Below, piece by piece: positions 25,394-33,838 of a DNA stretch of 64,000 bases. A program made the translations under genes and the position numbers. The stretch comes from Lachnospiraceae bacterium (lineage in GTDB: Bacteria; Bacillota; Clostridia; Lachnospirales; Lachnospiraceae): NCBI GenBank assembly GCA_029068555.1, contig JAIECJ010000231.1:58156-122155 (forward strand), given 5' to 3'. Under the pieces are notes generated by a model. That model made no database searches, was not told where the DNA came from, and was given only the letters and a program-made list of their open reading frames with translations. The stretch's first letter is position 1. Every line of letters starts with the position of its first letter.

Positions 25394-27184
25394 TCATTCG
25401 ATTGAAAACCACTTGTCTAAGCTTGTCCTTTGCAAATTGTTATATTCCAGCCAGAAATACTTCTGTATATCCGTGCTGTATCTGCCTTCGTCTGTATAGG
25501 CGCCGATATTCCCGTCCTTGTCGATATAATTTCCGTATCCTGTCAGGACAGGAACCTTTTGTCCCAATTCCAGCAGGTAATTGTAATATGGCAGCATTTT
25601 TACCCCAGAAGTCTGCAAAAGCAGTGGACCTAACTCGTTCATGCTTATCATGACATCCTGTTTCTCAGCTATGGGAAAATTTGCCCATATAACAAATGGA
25701 GTAGCCCTTTGCATGACTGCTTTATTGTCTATATTTTTATCTGTAATATCTTCGATAAACGATGGGGCATGGTCACCCACCATACATAATACTACAGGCC
25801 TGTTGCTATTCATAAAATATCCAATCAGATTGTTTAGGGCGTCTGTCGACAAAGATATGCAGGATAAAAACTCATTTAGTTTTTCCGCTGATACCTTATT
25901 CTCATAATCAATGACATGCACAATATCATCTTCGGATGGGTTTGTGTCCCATTCACCATGGTTCTGAATGGTCAGCAAATAACTAAATACTGGTTTTTCC
26001 TGCTGCAATGCATTTTCATACCACTGAATCATGTTATTATATGCGCAGGCATCAATAACATGTGATCTTTTTCCGTAGTAATCCCTGACTGTAAAATCGT
26101 CCAAAAAATGGATTTCATCAAATCCCATCTTTGGATATTGTTTATTCCTCACATAATTTTCAGGAAACGCCGGGTGCATAGCTATTGTATGGTAACCCAG
26201 TTCTTTCAGATTGGATACAACACTGGCAGAGTCCTGCATATCTAATATCTGAAATGGCGTAATACCCTGCATCAGATAAGTCGAATTGGCCGTTAATAAT
26301 TCATACTCTGAACTATTTGTCCCACCTCCGACTTTAGGGACTACAACATGTCCCGATATTGTATTATCCATGTCATAGAATGTACCCATGTAATTGGCAT
26401 CTGTTTCGATGCTGGTCACAAGGGAGATGTCATAAAAGGTTTCATTCAGGATAAGTATTATATCCGGGGTCTGCATACTGCCTGTTTGTGATTCAAAATA
26501 GTCATTTACCGGAATGGATGCCAGTTTTTCCTCAGAGAATCCAGCCGGTACAGTGATTTCATACTTAAAGCCGCTTGCTAAAAAATATAACGGGTACCCG
26601 TATTTGCCGACGGCTTCCTTAAAATGCCATGCTTCCCGCAAAGGGGCAGTCAGAAAGTCCATGTGCAGTATTCCGATGATATATACACTTGCACATAAGA
26701 AAACAAGGGTTTTTGAATGCCAACTGCTGTTTGGGGAACCGGCATTGTTTTTAAGCATTTTTATGAGCGGAAAATTAATAATTGATAATACGCAGACGGC
26801 AGCCAGTAAAATGAACGGCTTTATCATTATGAAAGAATATCCGCCTAAAACATTCAGTGCTGTCCGCGTATTTGCAAATTCGGGAATCGTCAGCGGTGTT
26901 CCGTGAAATTCAACGACATATATATTGATGGCGGCGTAGATTGTACAAACTCCGCTAAGTAACATTTCTGAAATCCATAATCTGTTTGTGCAGACATACA
27001 GAATACCTGTAAATGCGGATATAATCCCGAGATTCACCAAGGCATAGACTGGCTTCAGTGATAACAACTGCCAGAATGTCTGCGAAGATATCTGTAAAAT
27101 TATGAAATTGATGCAGCTGATTGCCAGCATGACCCAGATAATTTTACTCTGGGGTTTGGAAAGTACAATACTGTCTGACTCCAC
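25394..27184 (-). CDS. LtaS/MdoB-like phosphoglycerol transferase, sulfatase fold
   Basis: A protein of 596 residues starting at GTG 27184, which has AAGGAAGG at the right distance; upstream ATGs have none. Five N-terminal spans (to about residue 200) are followed by an extracellular sulfatase-type domain: DIILILNETFYD (metal-binding Glu), GGGTNSSEYELLT with the expected nucleophile Thr, and CMVGDHAPSF with Asp/His metal ligands. Members move glycerol phosphate from phosphatidylglycerol to a glycan or lipid. It is the first leftward gene after switch 2 and has no counterpart in the right module, so a glycerol-phosphate decoration may be phase-dependent. Confidence 0.85.
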   Translation of the reverse strand: MESDSIVLSKPQSKIIWVMLAISCINFIILQISSQTFWQLLSLKPVYALVNLGIISAFTGILYVCTNRLWISEMLLSGVCTIYAAINIYVVEFHGTPLTIPEFANTRTALNVLGGYSFIMIKPFILLAAVCVLSIINFPLIKMLKNNAGSPNSSWHSKTLVFLCASVYIIGILHMDFLTAPLREAWHFKEAVGKYGYPLYFLASGFKYEITVPAGFSEEKLASIPVNDYFESQTGSMQTPDIILILNETFYDISLVTSIETDANYMGTFYDMDNTISGHVVVPKVGGGTNSSEYELLTANSTYLMQGITPFQILDMQDSASVVSNLKELGYHTIAMHPAFPENYVRNKQYPKMGFDEIHFLDDFTVRDYYGKRSHVIDACAYNNMIQWYENALQQEKPVFSYLLTIQNHGEWDTNPSEDDIVHVIDYENKVSAEKLNEFLSCISLSTDALNNLIGYFMNSNRPVVLCMVGDHAPSFIEDITDKNIDNKAVMQRATPFVIWANFPIAEKQDVMISMNELGPLLLQTSGVKMLPYYNYLLELGQKVPVLTGYGNYIDKDGNIGAYTDEGRYSTDIQKYFWLEYNNLQRTSLDKWFSIE

Positions 27185-27258
27185 GAAATTTTCCTTCCTT
27201 TCATTTGTTTTGCAATACTCCATATGCATTGTTGAATTGAAATGCATCCAACATATAT

Positions 27259-27280
27259 GTATACTTTTTTGTAAGTTTCA
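27259..27280 (+). repeat. Inverted repeat arm left, switch 2
   Basis: 22 bp, perfect reverse complement of 27380-27401. It begins GTATACTTTTTTG and ends AAGTTTCA. Confidence 0.9.
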
Positions 27281-27379
27281 GGGAAATGGTAATATGCTGA
27301 ATAAATGATTGTGTAATGGTGAAAATTATGTTGTAAATGACATGAATTTGGTGTAAACTTGTATCATTGATGGGAAAAA

Positions 27380-27401
27380 TGAAACTTACAAAAAAGTATA
27401 C
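27380..27401 (-). repeat. Inverted repeat arm right, switch 2
   Basis: 22 bp, perfect reverse complement of 27259-27280; 82 bases before the start of the right GT2 gene. Confidence 0.9.
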
Positions 27402-27482
27402 TTTTTGCAAATCGGCTGCAAAACCAAGGCATAAAATGGCGTCTCATTGCCGAACAGAAGAAGATTTAAAGGAGTGGTCTGA

Positions 27483-28493
27483 TTGGAAAATAATATTTTT
27501 TTCTCGATTGTAATGCCAGCCTACAATTCGGAAAGAACAATTGAAAAGGCGCTGCAATCAATTAGAAAACAAAAATTTGATCAGAGCAGGATAGAAATCC
27601 TCGTAATTGACGGCGGATCGGATGACAGGACAACAGAAATTGCCATACGTTATGGGGCAGTGGTGATATTCAACAAAGACAGAGTGCCCGAGGCTGCAAA
27701 GCGGCTGGGCTATCAGCAGGCAAAAGGGCGGTGGATCATTAAACAGGATTCTGATGAGGTGTTTATCAGTGACACACAGCTTGCTGACAGAAAAAAATTC
27801 ATTGACCACAATCCGAATGTATACTGCATACTGACAGACAGGCTGCTTCCGGGAAAGGGGTGCGGCATAAGCTGTGCTTATCTGAATTACTGTGGGGATC
27901 CGTTCAGCTATATCGTGTATCAGATTAAAGGTTCTGTTATCAGGGAAAATCAAAAATATCTGTATCGGCAGACGGACTGCGGGTCTGTATATCAATATAA
28001 AAAAGGAGACCGATATCCGATAGGAGATGGAGGCTGCACAGCATTTGATATATGCAAATTCAGGGATCTTTTTGGTGAAAAATATGATACTCCGGAATTT
28101 GTAAATCTCTCTACGCAAAAGCTTTTGGAAAAGACATCTTATATGGGCTGCATTCCGGGGGACAATATTTATCATTATTCCAATGCCGGACTCAAAACTT
28201 ACCTCAAAAAGCTCCGTTTTAAAATTCATTTCAACTTAAACGGTGGAAACATGCTTGGCTATGCTGCCAAAGCGCAGAATGACAGAAAATACAGCCGGAG
28301 AAAATGGCTGTTTGTGCTGTATGCACTTTCAATGATACTTCCGTTCGCGGATTCTGTAAAAATGGTTTTTAGCCAGAAAGACATATCCTTTCTGATGCAC
28401 TTTGTATATACCTATTATGTATTATTCATAACGTTTGCCGAGGTTTTAAAAAAGATTTTTAAGAATGACAATGGCAAGTATTCATATGGTTAA
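27483..28493 (+). CDS. GT2 glycosyltransferase A, right module 2
   Basis: A protein of 336 residues with a TTG start; AAAGGAG stands 8 bases upstream and no better ATG exists near the conserved N-terminus. GT-A motifs are FSIVMPAYNSERTI, LVIDGGSDDRTTEI and KQDSDEVF, with a C-terminal hydrophobic stretch near residues 290-325. It is a paralogue of 24352-25374 on the other side of switch 2. First gene of the rightward operon that continues through the flippase at 32429. Confidence 0.87.
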   Translation: MENNIFFSIVMPAYNSERTIEKALQSIRKQKFDQSRIEILVIDGGSDDRTTEIAIRYGAVVIFNKDRVPEAAKRLGYQQAKGRWIIKQDSDEVFISDTQLADRKKFIDHNPNVYCILTDRLLPGKGCGISCAYLNYCGDPFSYIVYQIKGSVIRENQKYLYRQTDCGSVYQYKKGDRYPIGDGGCTAFDICKFRDLFGEKYDTPEFVNLSTQKLLEKTSYMGCIPGDNIYHYSNAGLKTYLKKLRFKIHFNLNGGNMLGYAAKAQNDRKYSRRKWLFVLYALSMILPFADSVKMVFSQKDISFLMHFVYTYYVLFITFAEVLKKIFKNDNGKYSYG

Positions 28494-28519
28494 CGGATGT
28501 TTTTAGCGGGGGAAACTAA

Positions 28520-29569
28520 ATGGAAGCGAACGCACTAATCAGCGTTATAGTCGGCTCCTACAATGGTGATGATTTTTTGGGTGAGACGATAGACAGTATA
28601 TTGGCACAGACATATGATAAAATCGAACTGATTCTTGTAGACGATGGTTCAAAAGACAATACATTGGCAATTATGCGCCAGTATGAAAGCAAGGATTCAA
28701 GAGTGCGGGCATTGCATCAGGAGAACAGCGGGGCATCTGCTGCAAGGGAAGCAGGCTATCGGGCATCGACGGGGGATTACGTCATATTGGCAGATGACGA
28801 CGACGTATGGAGTCCGTACCTGCTTGAAGATATTATGGCACTTTCATGCCGTTATGCAGATGCAGACGTTGTCGCAACGTTTAACAGGCGTTTAAGCGAT
28901 TTTTCTGAAATTAGCAATTACAACTGGGAGGGTAATAAGTCTGGCGACACGCTTGGAAAACCACAGGTGATGTCTGGCCATGATTTTAGGCTGAAATATC
29001 GCTCGACCGTGGATGTCCGTCCTGGATTTTTCTGGGGGATGCTGTTCAGGCGGGATTTCATGGATATAATGGCGGCTGAATTTGTGAAATTTAAGGAGAA
29101 GATTCCCACACATTACTTTAATGATTCGTTCTGTGCATGCAAGGTCGCCGGAATGGCGAATAAAATAGTAGTCACGAATCAGGTGCACATATTATACCGG
29201 GTATCACCGTCCTCCTTATGCCATAAGAGCACGGTGTCTCTTCATGTCAGGCATTATATATATGCTTTGGAGGAAGAACTGGCATATTATAAGCAGCTTG
29301 GATGGAAGGATGTGTATGACATGCTTCTTCCGGGCGGGTATCTGGTGCTGCTGCGTTCATGGTTTATGGTATATGCCTATGAAAAAGATGAAAAAGAGAG
29401 GCGGCACTATTTTTCAGAGGTGCGCAGATTGTACGATACACATATGAATGATTTGCGTGGCATTAAGAGAAAAAAAGCAAAAGAACATATCGTTTATTGG
29501 AGCATTTTATTGTGGAACAGGTATCCCCGGATATGGTTTCGGATAATCAGGATACTTCGGGGATGGTGA
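28520..29569 (+). CDS. GT2 glycosyltransferase B, right module 2
   Basis: A protein of 349 residues. GT-A core: ISVIVGSYNGDDFLGETIDS, LILVDDGSKDNT, and ILADDDDVW for metal binding. The C-terminal region aligns with that of the left-module GT2 at 23276-24319. GGGGGAA precedes the ATG. It sits in the same order relative to switch 2 as its paralogue, which is what makes the arrangement a mirror image. Acceptor and donor are unknown. Confidence 0.87.
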   Translation: MEANALISVIVGSYNGDDFLGETIDSILAQTYDKIELILVDDGSKDNTLAIMRQYESKDSRVRALHQENSGASAAREAGYRASTGDYVILADDDDVWSPYLLEDIMALSCRYADADVVATFNRRLSDFSEISNYNWEGNKSGDTLGKPQVMSGHDFRLKYRSTVDVRPGFFWGMLFRRDFMDIMAAEFVKFKEKIPTHYFNDSFCACKVAGMANKIVVTNQVHILYRVSPSSLCHKSTVSLHVRHYIYALEEELAYYKQLGWKDVYDMLLPGGYLVLLRSWFMVYAYEKDEKERRHYFSEVRRLYDTHMNDLRGIKRKKAKEHIVYWSILLWNRYPRIWFRIIRILRGW

Positions 29570-29613
29570 GCTGCGGGTACACCTGTTTTCAATGCCGGGG
29601 AAGGATTTGATGT

Positions 29614-30888
29614 ATGACAGAAACAATTCAGAACATAAACAGTACAACAGAGGAGGGATTATGCACATCATGCGGGATATGTGCGGCAGTATGCCCGACA
29701 TCATGTATACATTTTGAGCGTCAGAAAGAGACATATCTCCCTGTTATTGATGATGAAAAATGCATCCGATGTGGAAAATGTCTTAAAGTATGTCCAGGGT
29801 ATTCATACACGTATCATGCTGAACAGAAAGATGTCCCAGCGTGCTTTTCTGTTCAGGCAAAGGATAAAAGGATTTTAAAAAATGCTTCAAGTGGCGGTCT
29901 GGTTACTGCGATGATACGGAAACTGCTTCAGGACGGGCAATATCATATTGCATTTCTGGTGACGGATTACAATTATGAAGAGCAGATGGAGACGAAACCT
30001 TTTTATAAAGGGGACAGCCTTCAAAGGTCACAGCAGTCAAGATATCTTCCGGTTTCACAGGAAAAAGCAGTTAAATACATCTTAGAAAATCCCGCAGTAA
30101 AGGTTATTTTTGTAGGAACTAGCTGCGCTGTACATGGACTGTGCAATGCGTTAAAAGCAAATGGGCGCAGCCGCGAAAAGATATTAATAGTGGGACTGTT
30201 TTGCAATCAGGCAATGACATATTCCATATATGAATATATGAAAAGATTAAAGCATTGGAATAGTCCGGTTAGGGCGTTTCACTTTCGGGATAAAAGGGCA
30301 GGCGGATGGACGGGAAATATACGGCTTGAGTTTCAGGATGGGACGCATGTCCATCTTCCGGCGAGAGAAAAAGCCCTTGTAAGTGATTTCTGCCGGCAGG
30401 AGAGATGCCTGTATTGTATGGACAAACTGAATGTGGAGGCAGATTTATCAGTCGGAGACAATTATACCAAAAAGAATGATTCCTCAGAGGGATCCAGCAA
30501 TATGATTGTAAGAACCGCTTTAGGGCGAAAGGCTTGGGAATACTGTATGGAAGAATTTGCGGCATTCGACTCAGAGTATGCAGATATCAAAAGCTCACAG
30601 CATATAGATAAGAGACTGGAAAATCAGTGGATGAATAATTTGCTGTTTGCAAAAAAGCATGGAGGGCGAACTGTGGAGGACGGGATTCCCAGTGATTTGG
30701 CATCATTTGATCTGCCAGAACGGAAAGTGACAAAAAAAGTCCGGAGACAGTATGATAGACAGCTTGCAGATTTGAAATTAGGTGAAAGACATGCATATGC
30801 TCTTATGCGTTGGAAACGTATTATCAAATTTGGAGAAATGTGTTGTGGCTGGCTTCTTGTAAGGCTTCATTTTTACAGAAGAACATAA
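29614..30888 (+). CDS. 4Fe-4S / F420 hydrogenase beta-subunit-like protein
   Basis: A protein of 424 residues. Two ferredoxin-type clusters at the N-terminus (CTSCGICAAVCPTSC and CIRCGKCLKVCPG) are followed by the coenzyme F420 hydrogenase/dehydrogenase beta-subunit domain with NASSGGLVTAM and VGTSCAVHGL, and a further CLYCMDKLNVEADLSVGD block. Proteins of this type are common in surface polysaccharide loci, usually beside a polysaccharide pyruvyl transferase family gene, as here (32590-33789). A redox step on a sugar is inferred; no substrate is known. It takes the place of the left-module GT4. Confidence 0.85.
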   Translation: MTETIQNINSTTEEGLCTSCGICAAVCPTSCIHFERQKETYLPVIDDEKCIRCGKCLKVCPGYSYTYHAEQKDVPACFSVQAKDKRILKNASSGGLVTAMIRKLLQDGQYHIAFLVTDYNYEEQMETKPFYKGDSLQRSQQSRYLPVSQEKAVKYILENPAVKVIFVGTSCAVHGLCNALKANGRSREKILIVGLFCNQAMTYSIYEYMKRLKHWNSPVRAFHFRDKRAGGWTGNIRLEFQDGTHVHLPAREKALVSDFCRQERCLYCMDKLNVEADLSVGDNYTKKNDSSEGSSNMIVRTALGRKAWEYCMEEFAAFDSEYADIKSSQHIDKRLENQWMNNLLFAKKHGGRTVEDGIPSDLASFDLPERKVTKKVRRQYDRQLADLKLGERHAYALMRWKRIIKFGEMCCGWLLVRLHFYRRT

Positions 30889-30899
30889 TGGAGAGGCAA

Positions 30900-32429
30900 A
30901 TGAGAATTAAAAATGCAATTGTAAATACAGCAGCAGGGGGATTGGGTACTCTTTTGGCCGGTTTTCTGCAATTTGTCAGCCGTATTGTCTTTATTCAATT
31001 TCTTAGTGATGAATATTTGGGTATTTCCAGCCTTTTTACAAATATTTTGTCAATTTTAAGCCTTGCTGAACTTGGAATTGGAACGACAATTGGCTTTAGT
31101 TTGTATGAACCGCTTTCAGAAGGAAACACAGAAAAAATCAAGTCGATCATGCACCTTCTGAAACGCATCTATTTTTTAATTGGCTTTGTCATTGTAGTAG
31201 TAGGACTCTGCCTGATTCCGTTTCTGCCGGGGCTGATTAAAGGGAGCGTGGATTTGGCAAATCTGAATGCGATTTATATGTTATACATTCTTCAGTCTGC
31301 TACGTCCTACTGGTTTTGGGCATACAAGAGTATCTTGCTGCAATCAGACCAAAAATTTTATCTCATAAAATTTTATCAGGTGATAAGCAATGTTTTCATT
31401 ACGATAATTCAGCTTGTTACACTGGCTATTTTCAGAAATTTTTTGCTTTACTCAGCGATTGGGCTTTTATCAAATGTCTTAACAAATATCATGGTTTCCA
31501 TTACGGTGGACAAAATATATCCGTATATAAGGGATACTGATATCAAAATGATTCGTGCAAGTGAGAAAAAGATTCTTCTCAAGGATGTTTTCGGAATGTC
31601 CTTATTTAAAATAAATACGACACTTATGAGTTCAATCGACAATATTTTGATATCAGCATTTATCCATGTGAGAACAGTCGCATTGTACGGAAATTACCAG
31701 ACTGTGATTTCTGGGATTTCACAGGTTGTTATGCAGCTGTTTGGTGGAGTCACCGCAACAATAGGAAATCTTATTGTTGAGGATTCGCGTGAGAGAAATG
31801 AATTTATTTTTCGATGCATTCAACTGCTGTGCTACTGGGTTTACTCCTTTATTGGGATATCCATTCTGATATTTATTAATCCGGTTATACGGCTCTTTTT
31901 TGGAAAAGACAGAACATTTTCCAATGACTTAGTATTTTTGCAGGTTTTGTATTTTATGCTATGCGGATTTCAAAGAACCTCGTTTATATACAGAGATGCC
32001 TGTGGACTTTTTTGGAAGGGAAAAGTGCGTCCGGTCATGACGGCTGTCCTGAATATTTTTATTTCGGTTGTATTGGTCATGAGGATTGGACTTGCAGGCG
32101 TTATTTTGGGAACCATTTTGAGCTGGATTTTCACAACCTGGTGGTATGACCCGATTTTGATTTATCGAAATGTGTTTAAGATGCCATTCATCCAGTATTT
32201 TTTGCAGTATGGAAAAGCAGTTCTTGTAACGTTTAGTGCAGGGGTAATTGCGGTATTGCTGATGAGGATAATACCTTTGGACGGTATCCCAAAACTTGTT
32301 GTGCATGGATTGATTGCATTACTGGTTCCAAATGGGGCATACTTTATCTTTTATCACAGAACACCTGAATTTTGCTATTTAAAGGGAATTTTTCAACAGG
32401 AATGGAAGAAAATTGTCGCCCGGAGGTAA
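30900..32429 (+). CDS. Wzx-like flippase, right module 2
   Basis: A protein of 509 residues with about 12-14 spans, MOP superfamily, homologous to the left-module flippase at 20262-21815 (shared YLGI.SLF, LAELG.G and a tyrosine-rich outer loop). ATG at 30900 was chosen because GGAGAGG lies just before it; the frame runs back to 30810 inside the previous gene. It would export the product of the right module. The transcript may continue into the structured repeat at 32446. Confidence 0.87.
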   Translation: MRIKNAIVNTAAGGLGTLLAGFLQFVSRIVFIQFLSDEYLGISSLFTNILSILSLAELGIGTTIGFSLYEPLSEGNTEKIKSIMHLLKRIYFLIGFVIVVVGLCLIPFLPGLIKGSVDLANLNAIYMLYILQSATSYWFWAYKSILLQSDQKFYLIKFYQVISNVFITIIQLVTLAIFRNFLLYSAIGLLSNVLTNIMVSITVDKIYPYIRDTDIKMIRASEKKILLKDVFGMSLFKINTTLMSSIDNILISAFIHVRTVALYGNYQTVISGISQVVMQLFGGVTATIGNLIVEDSRERNEFIFRCIQLLCYWVYSFIGISILIFINPVIRLFFGKDRTFSNDLVFLQVLYFMLCGFQRTSFIYRDACGLFWKGKVRPVMTAVLNIFISVVLVMRIGLAGVILGTILSWIFTTWWYDPILIYRNVFKMPFIQYFLQYGKAVLVTFSAGVIAVLLMRIIPLDGIPKLVVHGLIALLVPNGAYFIFYHRTPEFCYLKGIFQQEWKKIVARR

Positions 32430-32445
32430 CAGTTCAGCCTGGGTC

Positions 32446-32546
32446 TTTGCATTTACCGCAAAGTCTGTGAAACAGTGTGGTGCCAGAGATGCATCAAGCC
32501 GCTATGGAATGGTTTTGCATGGCTTGATGCCTGTAACAGGAAACGG
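32446..32546 (+). repeat. 101-nt structured intergenic repeat, copy 1
   Basis: Aligns without gaps to 43502-43602, and most differences are transitions. It contains a GCAAAGTC-GTGAAACAG block, a 10-bp stem GCATCAAGCC / GGCTTGATGC with a 20-base loop, and a small CCTG-TAA-CAGG hairpin. In copy 2 one stem pair changes from G-C to G-U, so pairing is kept. It may be a structured RNA leader or a non-coding mobile repeat; no known riboswitch class was matched. Confidence 0.55.
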
Positions 32547-32589
32547 TTACGTCCGATGCCAAAAGTAAAATATTTTAGGAGGTTGCAGG

Positions 32590-33789
32590 ATGAGGTACAT
32601 CATAATTACAGGCGTTAATTTTAATAATAAAGGTGCACAGGCAATGATGTTTCATTTGTATTATTATCTGCAAAAGAAATGGTCTGACAAAAAAGTCGTG
32701 GCGCTGTGTAAAAATACTGAAGAACAGTTAAAAAGGTATCGGGAGCGGTATAAAATAAGGGCAGTTTCATTTTATTTGGCAGATTCCTTTTATGTAGAAG
32801 GGGGATTGTACAGAATTGCCGGGTGTATTAAGGGAATCCAGAGCAGACGAAACTCTTTGAGGCTGCAAAGAATATTGCGAAATACAGATTTGTGCGTTGA
32901 TGCGAGCGGGTTTAATTTCTCAAGTAAGTTCGGACCTTTAGACAATTATGCATGGTTGGAAAATATAGAAATTATGAAAAGGCACAAAATTCCGGTAGTG
33001 ATTATGCCGCAGTCTTTTGGACCGTTTGATTTTCCAAATTGGTATAGATGGGGATTGAAAGTAAAGGCTCAAGCAATCCTGCAATATCCAAAAAAGATAT
33101 TTGCCAGAGAACAAGCTGGGTTTGATGATTTGAAAGAACAGTTTCATGTTAAGAATCTCTTTTTATCACCGGATCTTGTTTTGCTGGGAAATGATCTAAG
33201 ACCGAAAGATTTTTATAGAAATTTGGCGTCTATGAAGATATACAAAGTTGCTGATGGAAGTGTGGCTGTGGTTCCAAATCAGAAACTGCAGACACATTCA
33301 ACAGATTTAAACGGTGAAAGCATATACGTATCAACGATTAAAGCCTTACGAAAAGAAAACAAAAAGGTTTATATCATACGTCATTGTGACAGTGATAAGA
33401 AATTCTGTGAGTCGTTATTCAAAAAATTTCAGGACAGTGAGAATGTATTTTACATTGATGAGGACTTAGACTGCATAGAGTATGCTGAACTAATCAAGCA
33501 TTTTGACTTTGCAGTTGTTTCCCGATACCATGGGATCGTGCACTCGTACAAGGCAGGGACACCGTGTGTGGTGATTGGATGGGCTGACAAATATCAGGAA
33601 CTGACACAACAGCTATGTCAGAGTCGGTATGTGATGGATTTAAAAAGTTACGATGAAAGTGTTCTTCAATCTAAGATACATGAAATGTGTTTGAACTGCC
33701 AAAATGAAAAAGTTGTTATTAATAGATATTATGGCGAACTGATTAAGTCGTTTGATCTGTATAAAATTGCTTTTGATGGGATGGAATAA
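32590..33789 (+). CDS. Polysaccharide pyruvyl transferase family protein
   Basis: A protein of 399 residues. Family features are the N-terminal ITGVNFNNKGAQAMMFHL, the SGFNFSSKFG segment, VIMPQSFGPF, and a late FAVVSRYHGIVHSYKAGTPCVVIGW block with the RYHG motif expected of PF04230 (CsaB-like) enzymes. These add pyruvate ketals to sugars, or act as related transferases. AGGAGG stands before the ATG. The Fe-S/F420-beta-like protein two genes upstream is a common companion. It may belong to the right module of switch 2 or be separately expressed after the 101-nt repeat. Confidence 0.85.
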   Translation: MRYIIITGVNFNNKGAQAMMFHLYYYLQKKWSDKKVVALCKNTEEQLKRYRERYKIRAVSFYLADSFYVEGGLYRIAGCIKGIQSRRNSLRLQRILRNTDLCVDASGFNFSSKFGPLDNYAWLENIEIMKRHKIPVVIMPQSFGPFDFPNWYRWGLKVKAQAILQYPKKIFAREQAGFDDLKEQFHVKNLFLSPDLVLLGNDLRPKDFYRNLASMKIYKVADGSVAVVPNQKLQTHSTDLNGESIYVSTIKALRKENKKVYIIRHCDSDKKFCESLFKKFQDSENVFYIDEDLDCIEYAELIKHFDFAVVSRYHGIVHSYKAGTPCVVIGWADKYQELTQQLCQSRYVMDLKSYDESVLQSKIHEMCLNCQNEKVVINRYYGELIKSFDLYKIAFDGME

Positions 33790-33838
33790 GACCAGAGTTG
33801 GTTTGCTATGGCAGAAAGTTTCTGCCAGGGAGATTAAT

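Larger units (their letters stand above)
27259..27401. promoter_or_regulatory. Candidate invertible promoter segment (switch 2)
   Basis: Perfect 22-bp inverted repeats enclose 99 bp (27281-27379) without a coding frame, exactly between two diverging mirror-image modules. Weak promoters can be drawn on both strands: rightward TTGTAA (27331-27336), 17 bases, TAAACT (27354-27359); leftward TTTACA, 16 bases, TACAAC. The present direction therefore cannot be called from sequence. Outside the arms, 27185-27258 and 27402-27482 show no good promoter, so the modules probably depend on this segment. Arm sequence differs from that of switch 1. Confidence 0.65.

Noticed and set aside
32446..32546. Known c-di-GMP-I or another named riboswitch
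   Set aside because: The GCAAAG block recalls GEMM RNAs, but the other conserved parts do not match; no named class could be supported.
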